From an uncultured Prevotella sp. (GTDB taxonomy: Bacteria; Bacteroidota; Bacteroidia; Bacteroidales; Bacteroidaceae): a stretch of DNA of 64,000 bases. The translations under genes and the position numbers were made by a program. Positions 8,452 through 18,600 of this stretch are shown here, one piece after another. A model generated the notes under the pieces. The model did no database searches, had not been told where the DNA came from, and worked only from the letters and a program-made list of their open reading frames with translations. The stretch spans positions 333,436 to 397,435 of the forward strand of contig CAJODL010000004.1 in assembly GCA_905233165.1 (NCBI GenBank), written 5' to 3'. Each line of letters starts with the position of its first letter. Within the stretch, counting starts at the first letter, position 1.

Positions 8452-9039
8452 ATGTCAGCATTCATTGATTATCTGAACGAAAACTGGTTAGAGGTATTGG
8501 GAACCGTCATTGGACTCATATATCTCTACCAGGAGATAAAGGCTTCGATATACCTATGGATTACCGGCATCGTAATGCCTGCCATCTATACTGTGGTATA
8601 TTGGAAGGCTGGGCTGTATGCAGACTTCGGTATTCAGATATATTATATCTTTGCTGCCATTTACGGATTGTTGGTCTGGAAATTTTTCAGGAGCAAATCA
8701 GGAAACTCTCTCCAGATAAAACATTTACCCCTGAAGAAGTATCCTTTCTATGTGATAACATTTGTTGTTTCGTATGCCGTCATAGTATATATCTTACTGG
8801 CATACACCAACAGCAACGTCCCTTATCTTGACACCTTCACCACAGCCCTCAGCATAGTAGGACTCTTGCTGCTTGCACGCAAATACATTGAGCAATGGAT
8901 TGCATGGGTTTTTGTCGATGCTGTCTGTGCAGGGCTATATATATATAAAGGTATATACTTTACAGCAGGGTTGTATGCTCTATATACCGTGTTAGCCATT
9001 TACGGCTATATAGAGTGGAAACGACAGATGGAAAAATGA
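8452..9039 (+). CDS. pnuT: PnuC-family nicotinamide/thiamine transporter, PnuT type
   Basis: The 195-residue integral membrane protein has about seven hydrophobic segments and PnuC-family features such as 'WLEVLGTVIGLIYLYQEIKA' at the N-terminus and a 'WIAWVFVDAVCAGLYIYKG' helix near the C-terminus. PnuC-family proteins move vitamins by facilitated diffusion, with trapping by phosphorylation. Placement under a TPP riboswitch after a TonB receptor identifies the PnuT (thiamine) branch. The cognate trapping enzyme, thiamine pyrophosphokinase, is not in this operon but at 24404-25036. Confidence 0.9.
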   Translation: MSAFIDYLNENWLEVLGTVIGLIYLYQEIKASIYLWITGIVMPAIYTVVYWKAGLYADFGIQIYYIFAAIYGLLVWKFFRSKSGNSLQIKHLPLKKYPFYVITFVVSYAVIVYILLAYTNSNVPYLDTFTTALSIVGLLLLARKYIEQWIAWVFVDAVCAGLYIYKGIYFTAGLYALYTVLAIYGYIEWKRQMEK

Positions 9040-9048
9040 AAAATGAAA

Positions 9049-9073
9049 AAGGCTCTCCGAAATGGAGAGCCTT
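9049..9073. terminator. Bidirectional intrinsic terminator between pnuT and pheS
   Basis: A perfect 10-bp stem, AAGGCTCTCC and GGAGAGCCTT with loop GAAAT, is followed by a T-run on the plus strand and preceded by an A-rich run that gives T's on the minus strand. It can end both the thiamine transcript and the converging pheS transcript. Confidence 0.9.
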
Positions 9074-9093
9074 CTTTTTTGTATGTGGGTATT

Positions 9094-10155
9094 TTAATTT
9101 GCTGAAACGAATTCTTCGAGGAAGCGCTTGTCATTTTCAGAGAACATACGCAGGTCGCTGACCTGATACTTCAGGTTGGTGATACGTTCCACGCCAAGTC
9201 CGAAGGCATAACCGCTGTATTTCTTTGAGTCGATGCCGCAGAGCTCCAGAACGTTTGGATCTACCATGCCGCAACCAAGAATCTCTACCCAACCGGTATG
9301 CTTACAGAATCCACATCCTACACCGCCACAGATATGGCAAGAGATATCCATCTCTGCTGATGGCTCTGTGAATGGGAAATAAGAAGGACGGAGACGTATC
9401 TTGGTATCAGGACCAAAGAGCTCACGGGCAAAAGTAAGCATCACCTGCTTCAGGTCTGTGAAGGATACATTCTCATCGATATAGAGTCCCTCAATCTGGT
9501 GGAAGAAGCAGTGAGCACGTGCTGTGATAGCCTCGTTACGATATACTCGGCCAGGACAGATAACACGAATAGGAAGCCCTTCTTCGCCCATCTTTGATGC
9601 TATGTCCATTACTCGTGCCTGTACAGAAGAGGTGTGAGAACGCAGGAGGATGTTCTTTGTGACATCACCAGTCTTATTCTCTTCTACAAAGAAGGTGTCT
9701 TGCATGTCACGTGCAGGATGGTCAGCAGCAAAGTTCATCTTTGTGAAGATGTGCAAATCATCCTCTACTTCAGGGCCGTCAGCAAGGGTGAATCCCATGC
9801 GCTGGAATATCTCTACAATCTCATTCTTTACAATAGAAAGAGGATGGCGAGTACCCAGTTCTATAGGGTATGCAGTACGTGTGAGGTCAAGTTCGCAGGC
9901 ATCACCTTCTTCACCATTTGCAAGCTGGCTGCGAAGACCATTGATAGTATCAAAGGCAAGCTGCTTGAGTTCATTAACTCTCATACCTACAGTCTTCTTA
10001 TCTTCTGCTGCAACATTCTTGAAGTCAGCCATCAGAGCCTGCAATTCTCCCTTACGTGAGAGATACTTAATACGCAAGGCCTCCAACTCCTCTGCATTCT
10101 TAGCATGCAGGGATTTGATTTCTTGTGTCAGTTTTTCAATCTTTTCTAACATCAT
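9094..10155 (-). CDS. pheS: Phenylalanyl-tRNA synthetase alpha subunit
   Basis: The 353-residue product matches bacterial PheS in length and order: an N-terminal coiled-coil tRNA-binding arm (residues 1-90), then the class II synthetase core with 'TRTAYPIELGTRHPLSIVKN', motif 2 'RVICPGRVYRNEAITARAH', the 'FHQIEGLYIDENVSF' segment and the motif 3 region 'GYAFGLGVERITNLKY'. It charges tRNA-Phe together with PheT, which is not in this window. A downstream stem-loop (9049-9073) ends the gene. Two ATGs stand at the start (MMLEK); either could be used. Confidence 0.97.
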   Translation of the reverse strand: MMLEKIEKLTQEIKSLHAKNAEELEALRIKYLSRKGELQALMADFKNVAAEDKKTVGMRVNELKQLAFDTINGLRSQLANGEEGDACELDLTRTAYPIELGTRHPLSIVKNEIVEIFQRMGFTLADGPEVEDDLHIFTKMNFAADHPARDMQDTFFVEENKTGDVTKNILLRSHTSSVQARVMDIASKMGEEGLPIRVICPGRVYRNEAITARAHCFFHQIEGLYIDENVSFTDLKQVMLTFARELFGPDTKIRLRPSYFPFTEPSAEMDISCHICGGVGCGFCKHTGWVEILGCGMVDPNVLELCGIDSKKYSGYAFGLGVERITNLKYQVSDLRMFSENDKRFLEEFVSAN

Positions 10156-10192
10156 ATTTTTATATAGTATTTAATGTTTATATTCTTTATAA

Positions 10193-11716
10193 TCAATAAG
10201 GCACATCATTGGAGATATTTCCATTGAAAGGGTCATCACCCTGTAATGGGTCGTCATTCAAGGCACCACCATTCATGCGGCTGGAGCGGAAAGACCCTTC
10301 TGTTGGGCTGCTCGTAGCATACTCATCATATTCATCGGGATTAGCAAAGCGAGTAAACTCGCCCCTGAAGGACAGTGTGACATCCTTTGTGGCACCCTTA
10401 CGATGTTTTGCTATACATATCTGCGCCATACCCTTGAGACTGTTGCCCTGTGAGTCCTCCAAGATGTGGTAATACTCCGGACGATGCACAAAGATTACCA
10501 TATCGGCATCCTGCTCTATGGCACCTGATTCACGCAGATCTGAGAGCTGTGGCACCTTACCCTGCTCACCAGGACGCTGCTCAACAGCACGTGAAAGCTG
10601 TGAGAGGGCAATGATAGGAATATCCAATTCTTTTGCAAGACCCTTTAGAGAACGAGAGATAGTAGAAACCTCTTCCTGACGGCTGTTGAACTTTGCTCCA
10701 CTGGCATTCATCAGCTGCAGATAGTCAATCATTATGAGTTCCACCTTCTTCTCCTTCACCAGACGGCGTGCCTTGGTGCGAAGTTCGAAGATACTCAATC
10801 CTGCTGTATCGTCAACATATAATGGCGCTCCCTGCATCTTTCCGATATTGTTATCAAAACGTTTCCATTCGTCATCTGTCAGCTGACCATTAAGAATCTT
10901 TCCGCCAGGAATGGAACATACATTTGATATCAGTCGGTTGACGAGTTGGAGGTTATTCATTTCCAAAGAGAAGAATGCTACAGGAATTTTTTCATCGATA
11001 GCAATATTCTTTGCCAGAGACAGAGCAAAAGATGTCTTACCCATGGCAGGACGTCCTGCAATGATAATAAGGTCAGACTTTTGCCACCCTGCAGTGATAT
11101 GGTCGAGGTCTCTATATCCTGTTGGAACACCTGTTATACCACCAGTATTGGCAGCAGCCTTCTGAATAGCATCACGAGCCTGCTTCAGAACAGGATCTAT
11201 TTGGGTATAGTCTTGTTTGAGGTTATTTTGAGAAATAACAAAGAGGTCTGCCTCAGCCCCTTGCATCACATCCTTGATATCCTGTCCTTCATCAAAGGCA
11301 TTTGTTGCCACACGTGAAGAGAAGGATATCAATTCCCGGGCCATGTATTTGTCACGCAATATGGAGGCATGGTGCTCTATATGTGCTGATGACATCACAT
11401 TCTCAGTAAGACCAATGATATAGGCAGGAGCACCAACTTCTTCATAGGTGCCCTCACGCTTCAGCTCTTCCATGACGGTAAGGTAGTCAACAGGTAGCTC
11501 CTTGATATTCAGCGTCTGGATAGCGTTGTATATCTTTTGATGGCGAGGGTCCCAAAATGTATCAGGAGAAATAAGTTCAGAGACAACCGTAAAGGCATCT
11601 CGGTCTATGAGCAAAGCACCAAGCAGCGCTTTCTCTATCTCCACATCCTGTGGGGGAACATGGCCTATAGAGGTATCTATGACTGGCGTCTTCTTAGAGC
11701 CTGATTGTCTTGGCAT
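10193..11716 (-). CDS. dnaB: Replicative DNA helicase DnaB
   Basis: The 507-residue protein has the DnaB N-terminal domain (about residues 15-120, 'PPQDVEIEKALLGALLIDRD') and the RecA-like motor with Walker A 'GRPAMGKTSFALSLA', Walker B 'KVELIMIDYLQLM' and the arginine-rich 'LSQLSRAVEQRPG' and 'PQLSDLRESGAIEQDADMV' motifs. It unwinds DNA at the replication fork as a hexamer. The disordered C-terminal 40 residues are Asp/Gly/Asn rich. The start codon overlaps the end of ispE by 23 bp, so the two are probably co-transcribed. Confidence 0.97.
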   Translation of the reverse strand: MPRQSGSKKTPVIDTSIGHVPPQDVEIEKALLGALLIDRDAFTVVSELISPDTFWDPRHQKIYNAIQTLNIKELPVDYLTVMEELKREGTYEEVGAPAYIIGLTENVMSSAHIEHHASILRDKYMARELISFSSRVATNAFDEGQDIKDVMQGAEADLFVISQNNLKQDYTQIDPVLKQARDAIQKAAANTGGITGVPTGYRDLDHITAGWQKSDLIIIAGRPAMGKTSFALSLAKNIAIDEKIPVAFFSLEMNNLQLVNRLISNVCSIPGGKILNGQLTDDEWKRFDNNIGKMQGAPLYVDDTAGLSIFELRTKARRLVKEKKVELIMIDYLQLMNASGAKFNSRQEEVSTISRSLKGLAKELDIPIIALSQLSRAVEQRPGEQGKVPQLSDLRESGAIEQDADMVIFVHRPEYYHILEDSQGNSLKGMAQICIAKHRKGATKDVTLSFRGEFTRFANPDEYDEYATSSPTEGSFRSSRMNGGALNDDPLQGDDPFNGNISNDVPY

Positions 11717-12506
11717 AATATTGTGATGTTGTAGTGTTTAAAAAAATTGTGGTGTCTGGCTGCGCATCAAAGATTCCGAATACTGTAGAACCAGACCCGG
11801 ACATTGCTGCATAGATGGCACCATTTTCATACATTCTCTCTTTCGTCTCTGCCAGCACCTGCAACTTTGGAAAAATACTCTTCTCAAAATCGTTGGTGAG
11901 ATATTCTCTCCATTCATTTATTGGTCTCAGTACAGAAACTGCAGGACTCTCTTGTGGCTTTTGCGGCTTGATACCCATATAAGCCTCCTTCGTAGATACT
12001 GCCACATCGGGCTTTATAAGCAACAGGTATTTTCCTTTGAGACAGTTGAGAGGCTTCATCGGAGTAATGATATCACCAATTCCTGTAGCAAATGCAGGGA
12101 CAGGATTCTCAGGGTCTGTGTCAATAAAGAATGCACAGTCAGCCCCAAGCTTTGCAGCATACTGTCTCATCTGTGCAATGGAAAGTCCGAGATGACATAT
12201 TTCATTGATGGCTCGTATCGTATATGCACAGTCACTGGAACCTCCTCCCAAACCAGCCTGCATAGGGATATTCTTTGTCAAAGAAATATGGAGTGGGGGA
12301 AGGGTATATTCTTGTGACAATAATCTATATGCCTTTGTGACAAGATTGTCTTCAGAAGGCACATCTTCTGCGTCACTTAACTCCACAACCAACTCATCAC
12401 AAACTGCGATAGGTAAGAATACCGTTTCGAGATTGTGATAGTTGTCTGGACGTTTCTCTGTAACGTTAAGACCAAGATTTATTTTTGCACAAGGATAGAG
12501 AGTCAT
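11694..12506 (-). CDS. ispE: 4-diphosphocytidyl-2-C-methyl-D-erythritol kinase
   Basis: The 270-residue GHMP kinase begins with 'YPCAKINLGLNVTEKRPD' and has the ATP-binding glycine loop 'MQAGLGGGSSDCAYTIRAIN' and a C-terminal 'YAAMSGSGSTVFGIF'. IspE phosphorylates CDP-methylerythritol in the MEP route to isoprenoids, in the cytoplasm. The gene overlaps dnaB downstream by 23 bp. Upstream (12507-12574) there is a short low-complexity repeat stretch instead of an obvious promoter. Confidence 0.95.
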   Translation of the reverse strand: MTLYPCAKINLGLNVTEKRPDNYHNLETVFLPIAVCDELVVELSDAEDVPSEDNLVTKAYRLLSQEYTLPPLHISLTKNIPMQAGLGGGSSDCAYTIRAINEICHLGLSIAQMRQYAAKLGADCAFFIDTDPENPVPAFATGIGDIITPMKPLNCLKGKYLLLIKPDVAVSTKEAYMGIKPQKPQESPAVSVLRPINEWREYLTNDFEKSIFPKLQVLAETKERMYENGAIYAAMSGSGSTVFGIFDAQPDTTIFLNTTTSQYYAKTIRL

Positions 12507-12574
12507 GTAAGAGTTAAGAGTGAAGAGTTAAGAGTGAAGAATTTCTTCAATGTTCAATTCTCAATGTTCAATAT

Positions 12575-13108
12575 TCAATTAAAAACATCATGCCACGCTT
12601 TGAATATCTCCACTCCTTTTTGTCCGAATTTCTCAAGGGAATGGATAGCTTCTTCTACTGTCTTCTCATGAGTGAGACGTGTCTTGGAGAAGAATTTATC
12701 AGCATAACATACTATTTTCTCTTCTATTGATGAAGGCTCGAATCCTGGAAGACCTGTTCCTGTATGGCGAGCACAAACCCTTTTGTACTTCTCCATATTA
12801 GGAATCTTGTCACCAAACACCTGTGAAGCTTCTGTCAGCATTTCTGCTCCCAAAGGTCCATGTTTCAGATAATCTTCTGTACCAAAGCAATGGATGGAAG
12901 GAGCATTACATCTTATTATTCCGATGTCATGCAGCATAGCAGCATCATACACAAACTGCTCATCAGCCTTTAGCTCAGGATGTTTTTGGCAGATATAACG
13001 AGCTTTGTCTGCTACAGCCTTGCTATGAACCAAGAGGATATTTCTCAGTTCTGGGACTTCTGTCTCAGGAAAATAATAATCTATGATTTTATCAACCCAG
13101 GATTGCAT
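12575..13108 (-). CDS. HD-domain phosphohydrolase
   Basis: The 177-residue protein carries the HD metal-binding signature: an upstream His in 'LLVHSKAVADKARYICQ', the pair in 'AAMLHDIGIIRC', later His residues in 'HGPLGAEML' and 'CARHTGTG', and a distal Asp in 'IVCYADKFFSK'. HD proteins of this size hydrolyse nucleotides or related phosphoesters; the substrate cannot be read from sequence. The start overlaps the end of the flavodiiron gene by 17 bp, indicating translational coupling. Confidence 0.85.
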   Translation of the reverse strand: MQSWVDKIIDYYFPETEVPELRNILLVHSKAVADKARYICQKHPELKADEQFVYDAAMLHDIGIIRCNAPSIHCFGTEDYLKHGPLGAEMLTEASQVFGDKIPNMEKYKRVCARHTGTGLPGFEPSSIEEKIVCYADKFFSKTRLTHEKTVEEAIHSLEKFGQKGVEIFKAWHDVFN

Positions 13109-14255
13109 CTGCCAAAGCCTCCAATGCTGGAATATCAGAATCCTTCATACGTCCACGAAGGGTTACGAGGTCACCCTTTATGGTAACATCCTTCATCTTT
13201 GAGAACATCTCTGTCATAACACGTCCAGCAGAAGGAGCCCAAGAACCATTTTCTATGATGGCAACCTCACGCTTCTGCCAAGCCTTTATCTCGAGATGAT
13301 GGATGAAGTCATACATTGGTGGGAAGAGGCCTGCATCATATGATGAAGCAGCAACTACCATCTTTCCATACTTGAAGGCATCCTCAACACCCTCATGAAG
13401 GTCTTCACGAGTGATGTCAGAGATAGCAACCTTCTTGCATCCCTTTGCCTTAAGAATCTCTGCAAGTTTCTCTGCAGCCTCTTTGGTGCAACCATGTATT
13501 GAAGCATAGGCAATGAATACTCCTTCTGCCTCGACATCATACTTTGACCATATAGAGTACAGTCTCAATGCTTCTGCCAACATATCACCTTTCAGTATAG
13601 GACCATGAAGTGGCAGAATCTGTTCTATCTCCAATGCAGAAGCCTTTTTCAGCAATGCAGATACTGGAGCACCATATTTTCCACAGATATTGAAGTAATA
13701 GCGACGAGCCTCACAAGCCCAGTCATCAAGGTCTGCATCAATAGTACCAAACTTTCCAAAGCCATCAGCAGAGAACAATACCTTATCAGTAGCATCATAT
13801 GATACCATTACCTCTGGCCAGTGAACCATTGGTGCCATGAAGAATTGTAGCTGATGCTTTCCAAGAGAGATAGTATCTCCCTCCTTTACTACCATAGTCT
13901 TGTCAGCAACCTTTGTGTTAGGGAAATAGAGAGGCATCATAGCTTGTGCCTTTGCTGAGCATACTATAGTGATATCAGGAAACATCTCAACAACATCGCC
14001 TATGCCTGATGCATGGTCTGGCTCCAGGTGGTGAACAACAAGATATTTTGGCTGCTTACCATTGAGAGCCTTCTTCAGGTCTTCCTTCCACGCAGCAAGA
14101 GTGCGGGAATCGGAAGTATCCATGATTGCTATATCATCATCCATGATGACATATGAGTTATAGCACATGCCATCTGGGGTCTCGTACTGAGATTCAAAGA
14201 GTCGGATGTCTTTGTCATCCTGACCAATGTATATTATATCGTTAGTAATATTCAT
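13092..14255 (-). CDS. Flavodiiron protein (FprA / A-type flavoprotein)
   Basis: The 387-residue protein joins an N-terminal metallo-beta-lactamase-like di-iron domain (about 1-245; ligand motif 'HHLEPDHASGIGD' and a later 'ILPLHGPIL') with a C-terminal flavodoxin domain (about 250-387; 'VFIAYASIHGCTKEAAEKL' and 'AASSYDAGLFPPM'). Flavodiiron proteins reduce O2 or NO to harmless products in anaerobes and need a redox partner such as rubredoxin, not seen here. Length and domain order are standard. It is the upstream member of a pair with the overlapping HD hydrolase. Confidence 0.93.
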   Translation of the reverse strand: MNITNDIIYIGQDDKDIRLFESQYETPDGMCYNSYVIMDDDIAIMDTSDSRTLAAWKEDLKKALNGKQPKYLVVHHLEPDHASGIGDVVEMFPDITIVCSAKAQAMMPLYFPNTKVADKTMVVKEGDTISLGKHQLQFFMAPMVHWPEVMVSYDATDKVLFSADGFGKFGTIDADLDDWACEARRYYFNICGKYGAPVSALLKKASALEIEQILPLHGPILKGDMLAEALRLYSIWSKYDVEAEGVFIAYASIHGCTKEAAEKLAEILKAKGCKKVAISDITREDLHEGVEDAFKYGKMVVAASSYDAGLFPPMYDFIHHLEIKAWQKREVAIIENGSWAPSAGRVMTEMFSKMKDVTIKGDLVTLRGRMKDSDIPALEALADAILG

Positions 14256-14261
14256 AGTGCT

Positions 14262-14648
14262 TTACTTTTTAACTTCTGTCATATCACCTTCGATGTACAG
14301 ACGTACCAACTCTGGCTTACCATTAGAGCGAACAGTAATAGTCTTCTTGAAGTGACCAGGGAATTTTCCTGTGCCAACATACTTAACCTCAATTGTACCC
14401 TTTTCGCCTGGTTTCACAGGAGTCTTTGTAAATTTAGGTTCTGTGCAACCGCATGATGCTACAGCCTGATTGATAACAAGAGGTGTGGAACCTGTGTTGG
14501 TAAATGTAAAGGTACATGTTTGCGTAGCATTATTCTCTGGAAAACTTCCAAAGTTATGAGTGTACTTGTCAAATGTAATGGTCTGATCTTGTGCAAAGGT
14601 AGCAACTGATGTCAGACAAACGAACATTAAGAAAAGAATTTTTTTCAT
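14262..14648 (-). CDS. DUF1573 exported protein
   Basis: The 128-residue protein has a signal peptide (cleavage after TFAQ) and one DUF1573 immunoglobulin-like domain: 'HNFGSFPENNATQTCTFTFT' and 'VASCGCTEPKFTKTPVKPGE'. The pair of cysteines in the SCGCT motif is conserved in this family. These small periplasmic proteins are very common in Bacteroidota and have no settled function. It lies 6 bp upstream of the flavodiiron gene on the same strand. Confidence 0.88.
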   Translation of the reverse strand: MKKILFLMFVCLTSVATFAQDQTITFDKYTHNFGSFPENNATQTCTFTFTNTGSTPLVINQAVASCGCTEPKFTKTPVKPGEKGTIEVKYVGTGKFPGHFKKTITVRSNGKPELVRLYIEGDMTEVKK

Positions 14649-14675
14649 AGCTGTTTCTATTTTTTTTGTTAATAT

Positions 14676-15494
14676 TTAGTCTAATTCAAATAACTCACTT
14701 GGAGATTTGCGTTTCAAGTCTTCAACGATAAAATCCTTCTGTGCTATCAATCCATAAGAACGCAATACCTGCTCAACAGTCTTCAGGGCCAGTATAGGGT
14801 GATTGTTCTCTTCTGAGAGGTGGCACATCCATACATGTTTTAGCCTTGCAGTAGCATAATTGGCAATAGCCTCACCGCATTCGTGGTTTGACAGATGTCC
14901 TGTAGGAGATTCTATTCGCACCTTCAAATATTGTGGATAAGGACCCGTCTTGAGCATCTGCTTGTCATAATTGGCTTCGATTACGAGATAGTTTGCCTCG
15001 CCAATATATTTCTGCATTTCCTCAGTGATGTGTCCCACATCAGTCATCAAACAGAAGGTCAGTCCTTCTTCTGTTCCATTATCCACCTCTATACGATAGC
15101 CGACATTGCCACTGCTGTCATGTGGAACAGTAAAAGGTGTGACATAGAAGTTACCAAGCTTTACTCGGACATCCTTCTCAATGACTTGCTGGTGGATTCC
15201 TGGAATCTTCTTTGGAACACAGTAGTTACGCAGAATACCAGCATGCACATCGCTGGTGGCATAGACGGGGATATCATATTCTGTGCTGATTACCCCCACA
15301 GATTTTATGTGATCGGCATGGTCGTGTGTTATGAGTATTCTCTTGACACTGTCAATGCTGATGCCTTTGTCGTGAAGGAATTTTTTTATATTCCTTATTC
15401 CGACACCTGCATCTATTAGCATAGCATCACCATCTTGTTCAAAATAATAACAATTTCCACTGCTCCCACTGCCGAGGGATATGAATTTCAACAT
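14676..15494 (-). CDS. MBL-fold metallohydrolase, WalJ/YycJ-like
   Basis: The longer frame could begin at 15527, but the ATG at 15494 gives 'MLKFISLGSGSSGNCYYFEQ', the universal start of the YycJ/WalJ family, so 15494 is used (272 residues). The metal motif ITHDHADHIKS and the later TDVGH and 'HLSEENNHP' motifs are present. Relatives act as 5'-exonucleases or phosphodiesterases linked to DNA repair. The promoter is at 15517-15524 on the minus strand, only 23 bp upstream, which also supports this start. Confidence 0.9.
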   Translation of the reverse strand: MLKFISLGSGSSGNCYYFEQDGDAMLIDAGVGIRNIKKFLHDKGISIDSVKRILITHDHADHIKSVGVISTEYDIPVYATSDVHAGILRNYCVPKKIPGIHQQVIEKDVRVKLGNFYVTPFTVPHDSSGNVGYRIEVDNGTEEGLTFCLMTDVGHITEEMQKYIGEANYLVIEANYDKQMLKTGPYPQYLKVRIESPTGHLSNHECGEAIANYATARLKHVWMCHLSEENNHPILALKTVEQVLRSYGLIAQKDFIVEDLKRKSPSELFELD

Positions 15495-15516
15495 TTTTTT
15501 GTTTATATTTTGCGTG

Positions 15517-15524
15517 CAAAGGTA
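15517..15524 (-). promoter_or_regulatory. -7 promoter element for the WalJ-like gene
   Basis: CAAAGGTA on the plus strand reads TACCTTTG on the minus strand. It is part of a 10-bp block TGCGTGCAAA (15511-15520) whose exact inverse lies in the opposing promoter at 15591-15600. Confidence 0.7.
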
Positions 15525-15586
15525 CAAAAAAGATTAAAGAATGAATAATAAAGAGCAAAGTTTTTATTTATTTTGTGTTTTTTTTA

Positions 15587-15594
15587 TAATTTTG
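15587..15594 (+). promoter_or_regulatory. -7 promoter element for the addA-like gene
   Basis: TAATTTTG fits TAnnTTTG and lies 19 bp before the ATG at 15613. A start at 15541, upstream of this promoter, would be outside the transcript, so 15613 is the better start for the helicase. Confidence 0.65.
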
Positions 15595-15612
15595 CACGCA
15601 CATATCTCTATT

Positions 15613-18600
15613 ATGAAGTCTCTAACGATTTATAAAGCGAGTGCTGGAAGCGGAAAAACCTATCGTCTTGCGATGGATTACATAAATCTGCTTCTACATA
15701 ATCCGTCTTCTTACGAAAGTATTCTTGCTGTAACATTTACCAATAAGGCGACAGCAGAAATGAAACGTCGTATATTGATGGAACTATGGGCTGTAACACA
15801 GGATTCTAAACGTTCTGTGAAAGAACGTCAGAATGCCAGACAAGCTCTCTCATTATTGCTCGAAAACTACCACTTTTTTAGGGTTCAGACGATAGATACC
15901 TTCTTTCAGACAGTATTGCGTAACCTGGCCCATGAATTGCAGTTGAATGCTAATCTACGTGTTTCGCTGAGCAATGACGAAGTGGTGAGTGAGGCTGTGG
16001 ATGAATTGATAGATACTCTTGCTGACGATAAAAAACTCAGGCGTGTTGTCATGAATTATGTTATGGACTCCATGCATGAGGGAAAGAAATGGAACATTAT
16101 TGGAGATATAAAAAGTTTTGGTAGCACCATATTTAAAGAGTATTATAAGGTAAATCGTAATAAACTCGAGGAAATATTTAAGAATCAGGATTTTTTTGAT
16201 AACTATCAAAAGACATTACGTGCCTTGCGTGATTCTTTCTGTGATAAGTATCAGGAAGAAGCACAAAAGGTTCTTGACGAAATGACTAAGCGAGGGTTGT
16301 CAGAAGATGACTTTACCAGAAAGACAACAGGGCCATTATCATATTTCCTAAAACTCTCTCAGGGTCTCTTCTATGATGAGGATAACCTAATGAACAAAAC
16401 TGTTCGTGAAGCAAGATATGACCCCACAAAATGGTACAAAAAGAGTGATGCAGATAATGCTAATCTTACCTCCTTTGTATCAGATGTCATTTTGCCTGCA
16501 ATGGAAGAGATAGAAATGACACGAAAGCAGGATGCAAGGGACTACAACAGTGCTGTTGTGACACTGCGACATATTAACGAAATGCGTCTGTTGGCTCGTA
16601 TAGAAGAGAGTGCCCATAATCTTAATGCTGCAGCACAACGCTTTATGCTTAGCGATACACAGACTCTGCTGCATGAGATGATTGGTGACGATGATGCTCC
16701 TTTTATATTTGAAAAGATAGGCTCACGTCTGAAACATGTGATGATTGATGAGTTTCAGGATACCAGTACTGTGCAATGGAAAAACTTCCAGACATTGCTA
16801 AAGGAATGCATGAGTATCAGTAATGAAGCAGATGATGACCTGTGTAACAATCTTATTGTGGGAGATGTAAAGCAGAGTATCTATCGTTTTCGTTCTGGTG
16901 ATTGGCGACTTCTCAATAACTTGGAGGCATCATTCCCAGATGTCAGTGAGGTACGTAATCTTTCTACCAACTGGCGTTCATGGAGAAATATCATCAAATT
17001 TAATAATGTATTCCTTCGAAAGGTTGTTGATGCAGAGATTGATGGCATAGAGGATGAGCAATGGAAATCAGACCTGAAACGTGCCTATGATGATTTGGAA
17101 CAGACGGTATCACCTCGAAATCAGGACACTCTGGGATTGGTACATATAGAATTGCTTCCTAAGGAGCAACTCCCTGATACTCCAAAAAAGATAAATGATA
17201 TCATTTGCCAATTAGTTGAGAAAGGTGCTAACTATAATGATATAGCTATCTTGGTGCGCAGAAAACGTGAGGTTTGTGAGATTGCTGACTATCTTGAGGA
17301 AAACAATATCCATGTGCTCTCTGCTGAGGCCTTCCGACTGGATGCCTCACAAAATGTTATGGCAATAGTAAATGCCATGAAGATGCTGTCCCATCCTAAT
17401 GATGACCTCTCAAAGGCATATCTGCAGTTGGCTTGTCCTGATATGCTGCCATTGATAGAGGAACAACGTCAGGAATTGGTACAAAAGACTCTTCATGACC
17501 TTGCTGAAAGTCTTGTCTCGATGATTGGTTGTACTGAGCCAGCCTTTGTTACAGCATTCTTTGATGTCCTCGAATCTTTCTCTAATGATATCTCTCCTGT
17601 ACTCGATGATTTCCTGATAGCATGGGATGAGGAATTGTGTGGCAATATGATAGAGACTTCTACTGGTGATGGCGTAACGATTATGACAATACACAAGAGT
17701 AAGGGTCTCGAATTTAAACACGTTATTGTGCCATACTGCAACTGGGATGCTAATCCTCCTTTTGCAAATACTCTGTGGGTGGAGCCAAAGGAATCTCCTT
17801 TCTCACAGTTGCCATTGGTTCCTGTCGATTACAGAAACAAGGACTCTCTTAAAAATACTATTTATGAAGCAGATGGCACAGAGGAGTATATCCAGAGTGT
17901 GGTAGATAATTTCAATCTTCTGTATGTTGCCTTGACACGTCCTCGCCAGTCGCTCTTTGTGCTTGGAGAACGTGACAGCAAGGAGATATCACGTTCATAC
18001 CTGATGCAGGAGGCTCTGTTGTCTATGCAGGATATGAAGACAATAGATGGTAAGGAACTCTATTTTAGTGGAGTAGAAGATAAAGACGAACCTCTCACTC
18101 TCACCTTTGGTAGTCTCAATATGGCTAAAGATGAAGAAGGGCAAGAAGAGAAAAAGGCGAATCCTTTTGACCTTCCTGTGGAGATAGAAGAAATTTTTTC
18201 TATGCCTTCTTATACTTCTTCCGTTAATTTCCGTCAAAGTAATGCAGCCCAACGATTTGCTGCTGACGATAATATGGACGAACAGCTGAGGGCGCGTCTA
18301 TCAGGAACAGAGCAGCATTGGGCGTTCTCTCATATAATGACCCTTGATGATGTGCCACCTGAGTATGAGGAGATGTTTAAGGATGAACAGATACGCCTGT
18401 GGTTTGACTCTCATTGGAAGGTCTTCAATGAATGTTCTATAATTACTGAATCAGGAGAATATCGCCCTGACAGGGTGATAACAGATGAAAACCAAACTAT
18501 TGTCATAGACTTTAAATTTGGTAGTCCTCATCAGGGATATGAGAGTCAGGTGCGCAGATATATGCAATTGCTCGCAAAAATGGGATATCCTCAGGTACAG

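Noticed and set aside
15541..15612. Start of the addA-like gene at 15541
   Set aside because: That start lies upstream of the promoter at 15587, and the conserved N-terminus begins at 15613.
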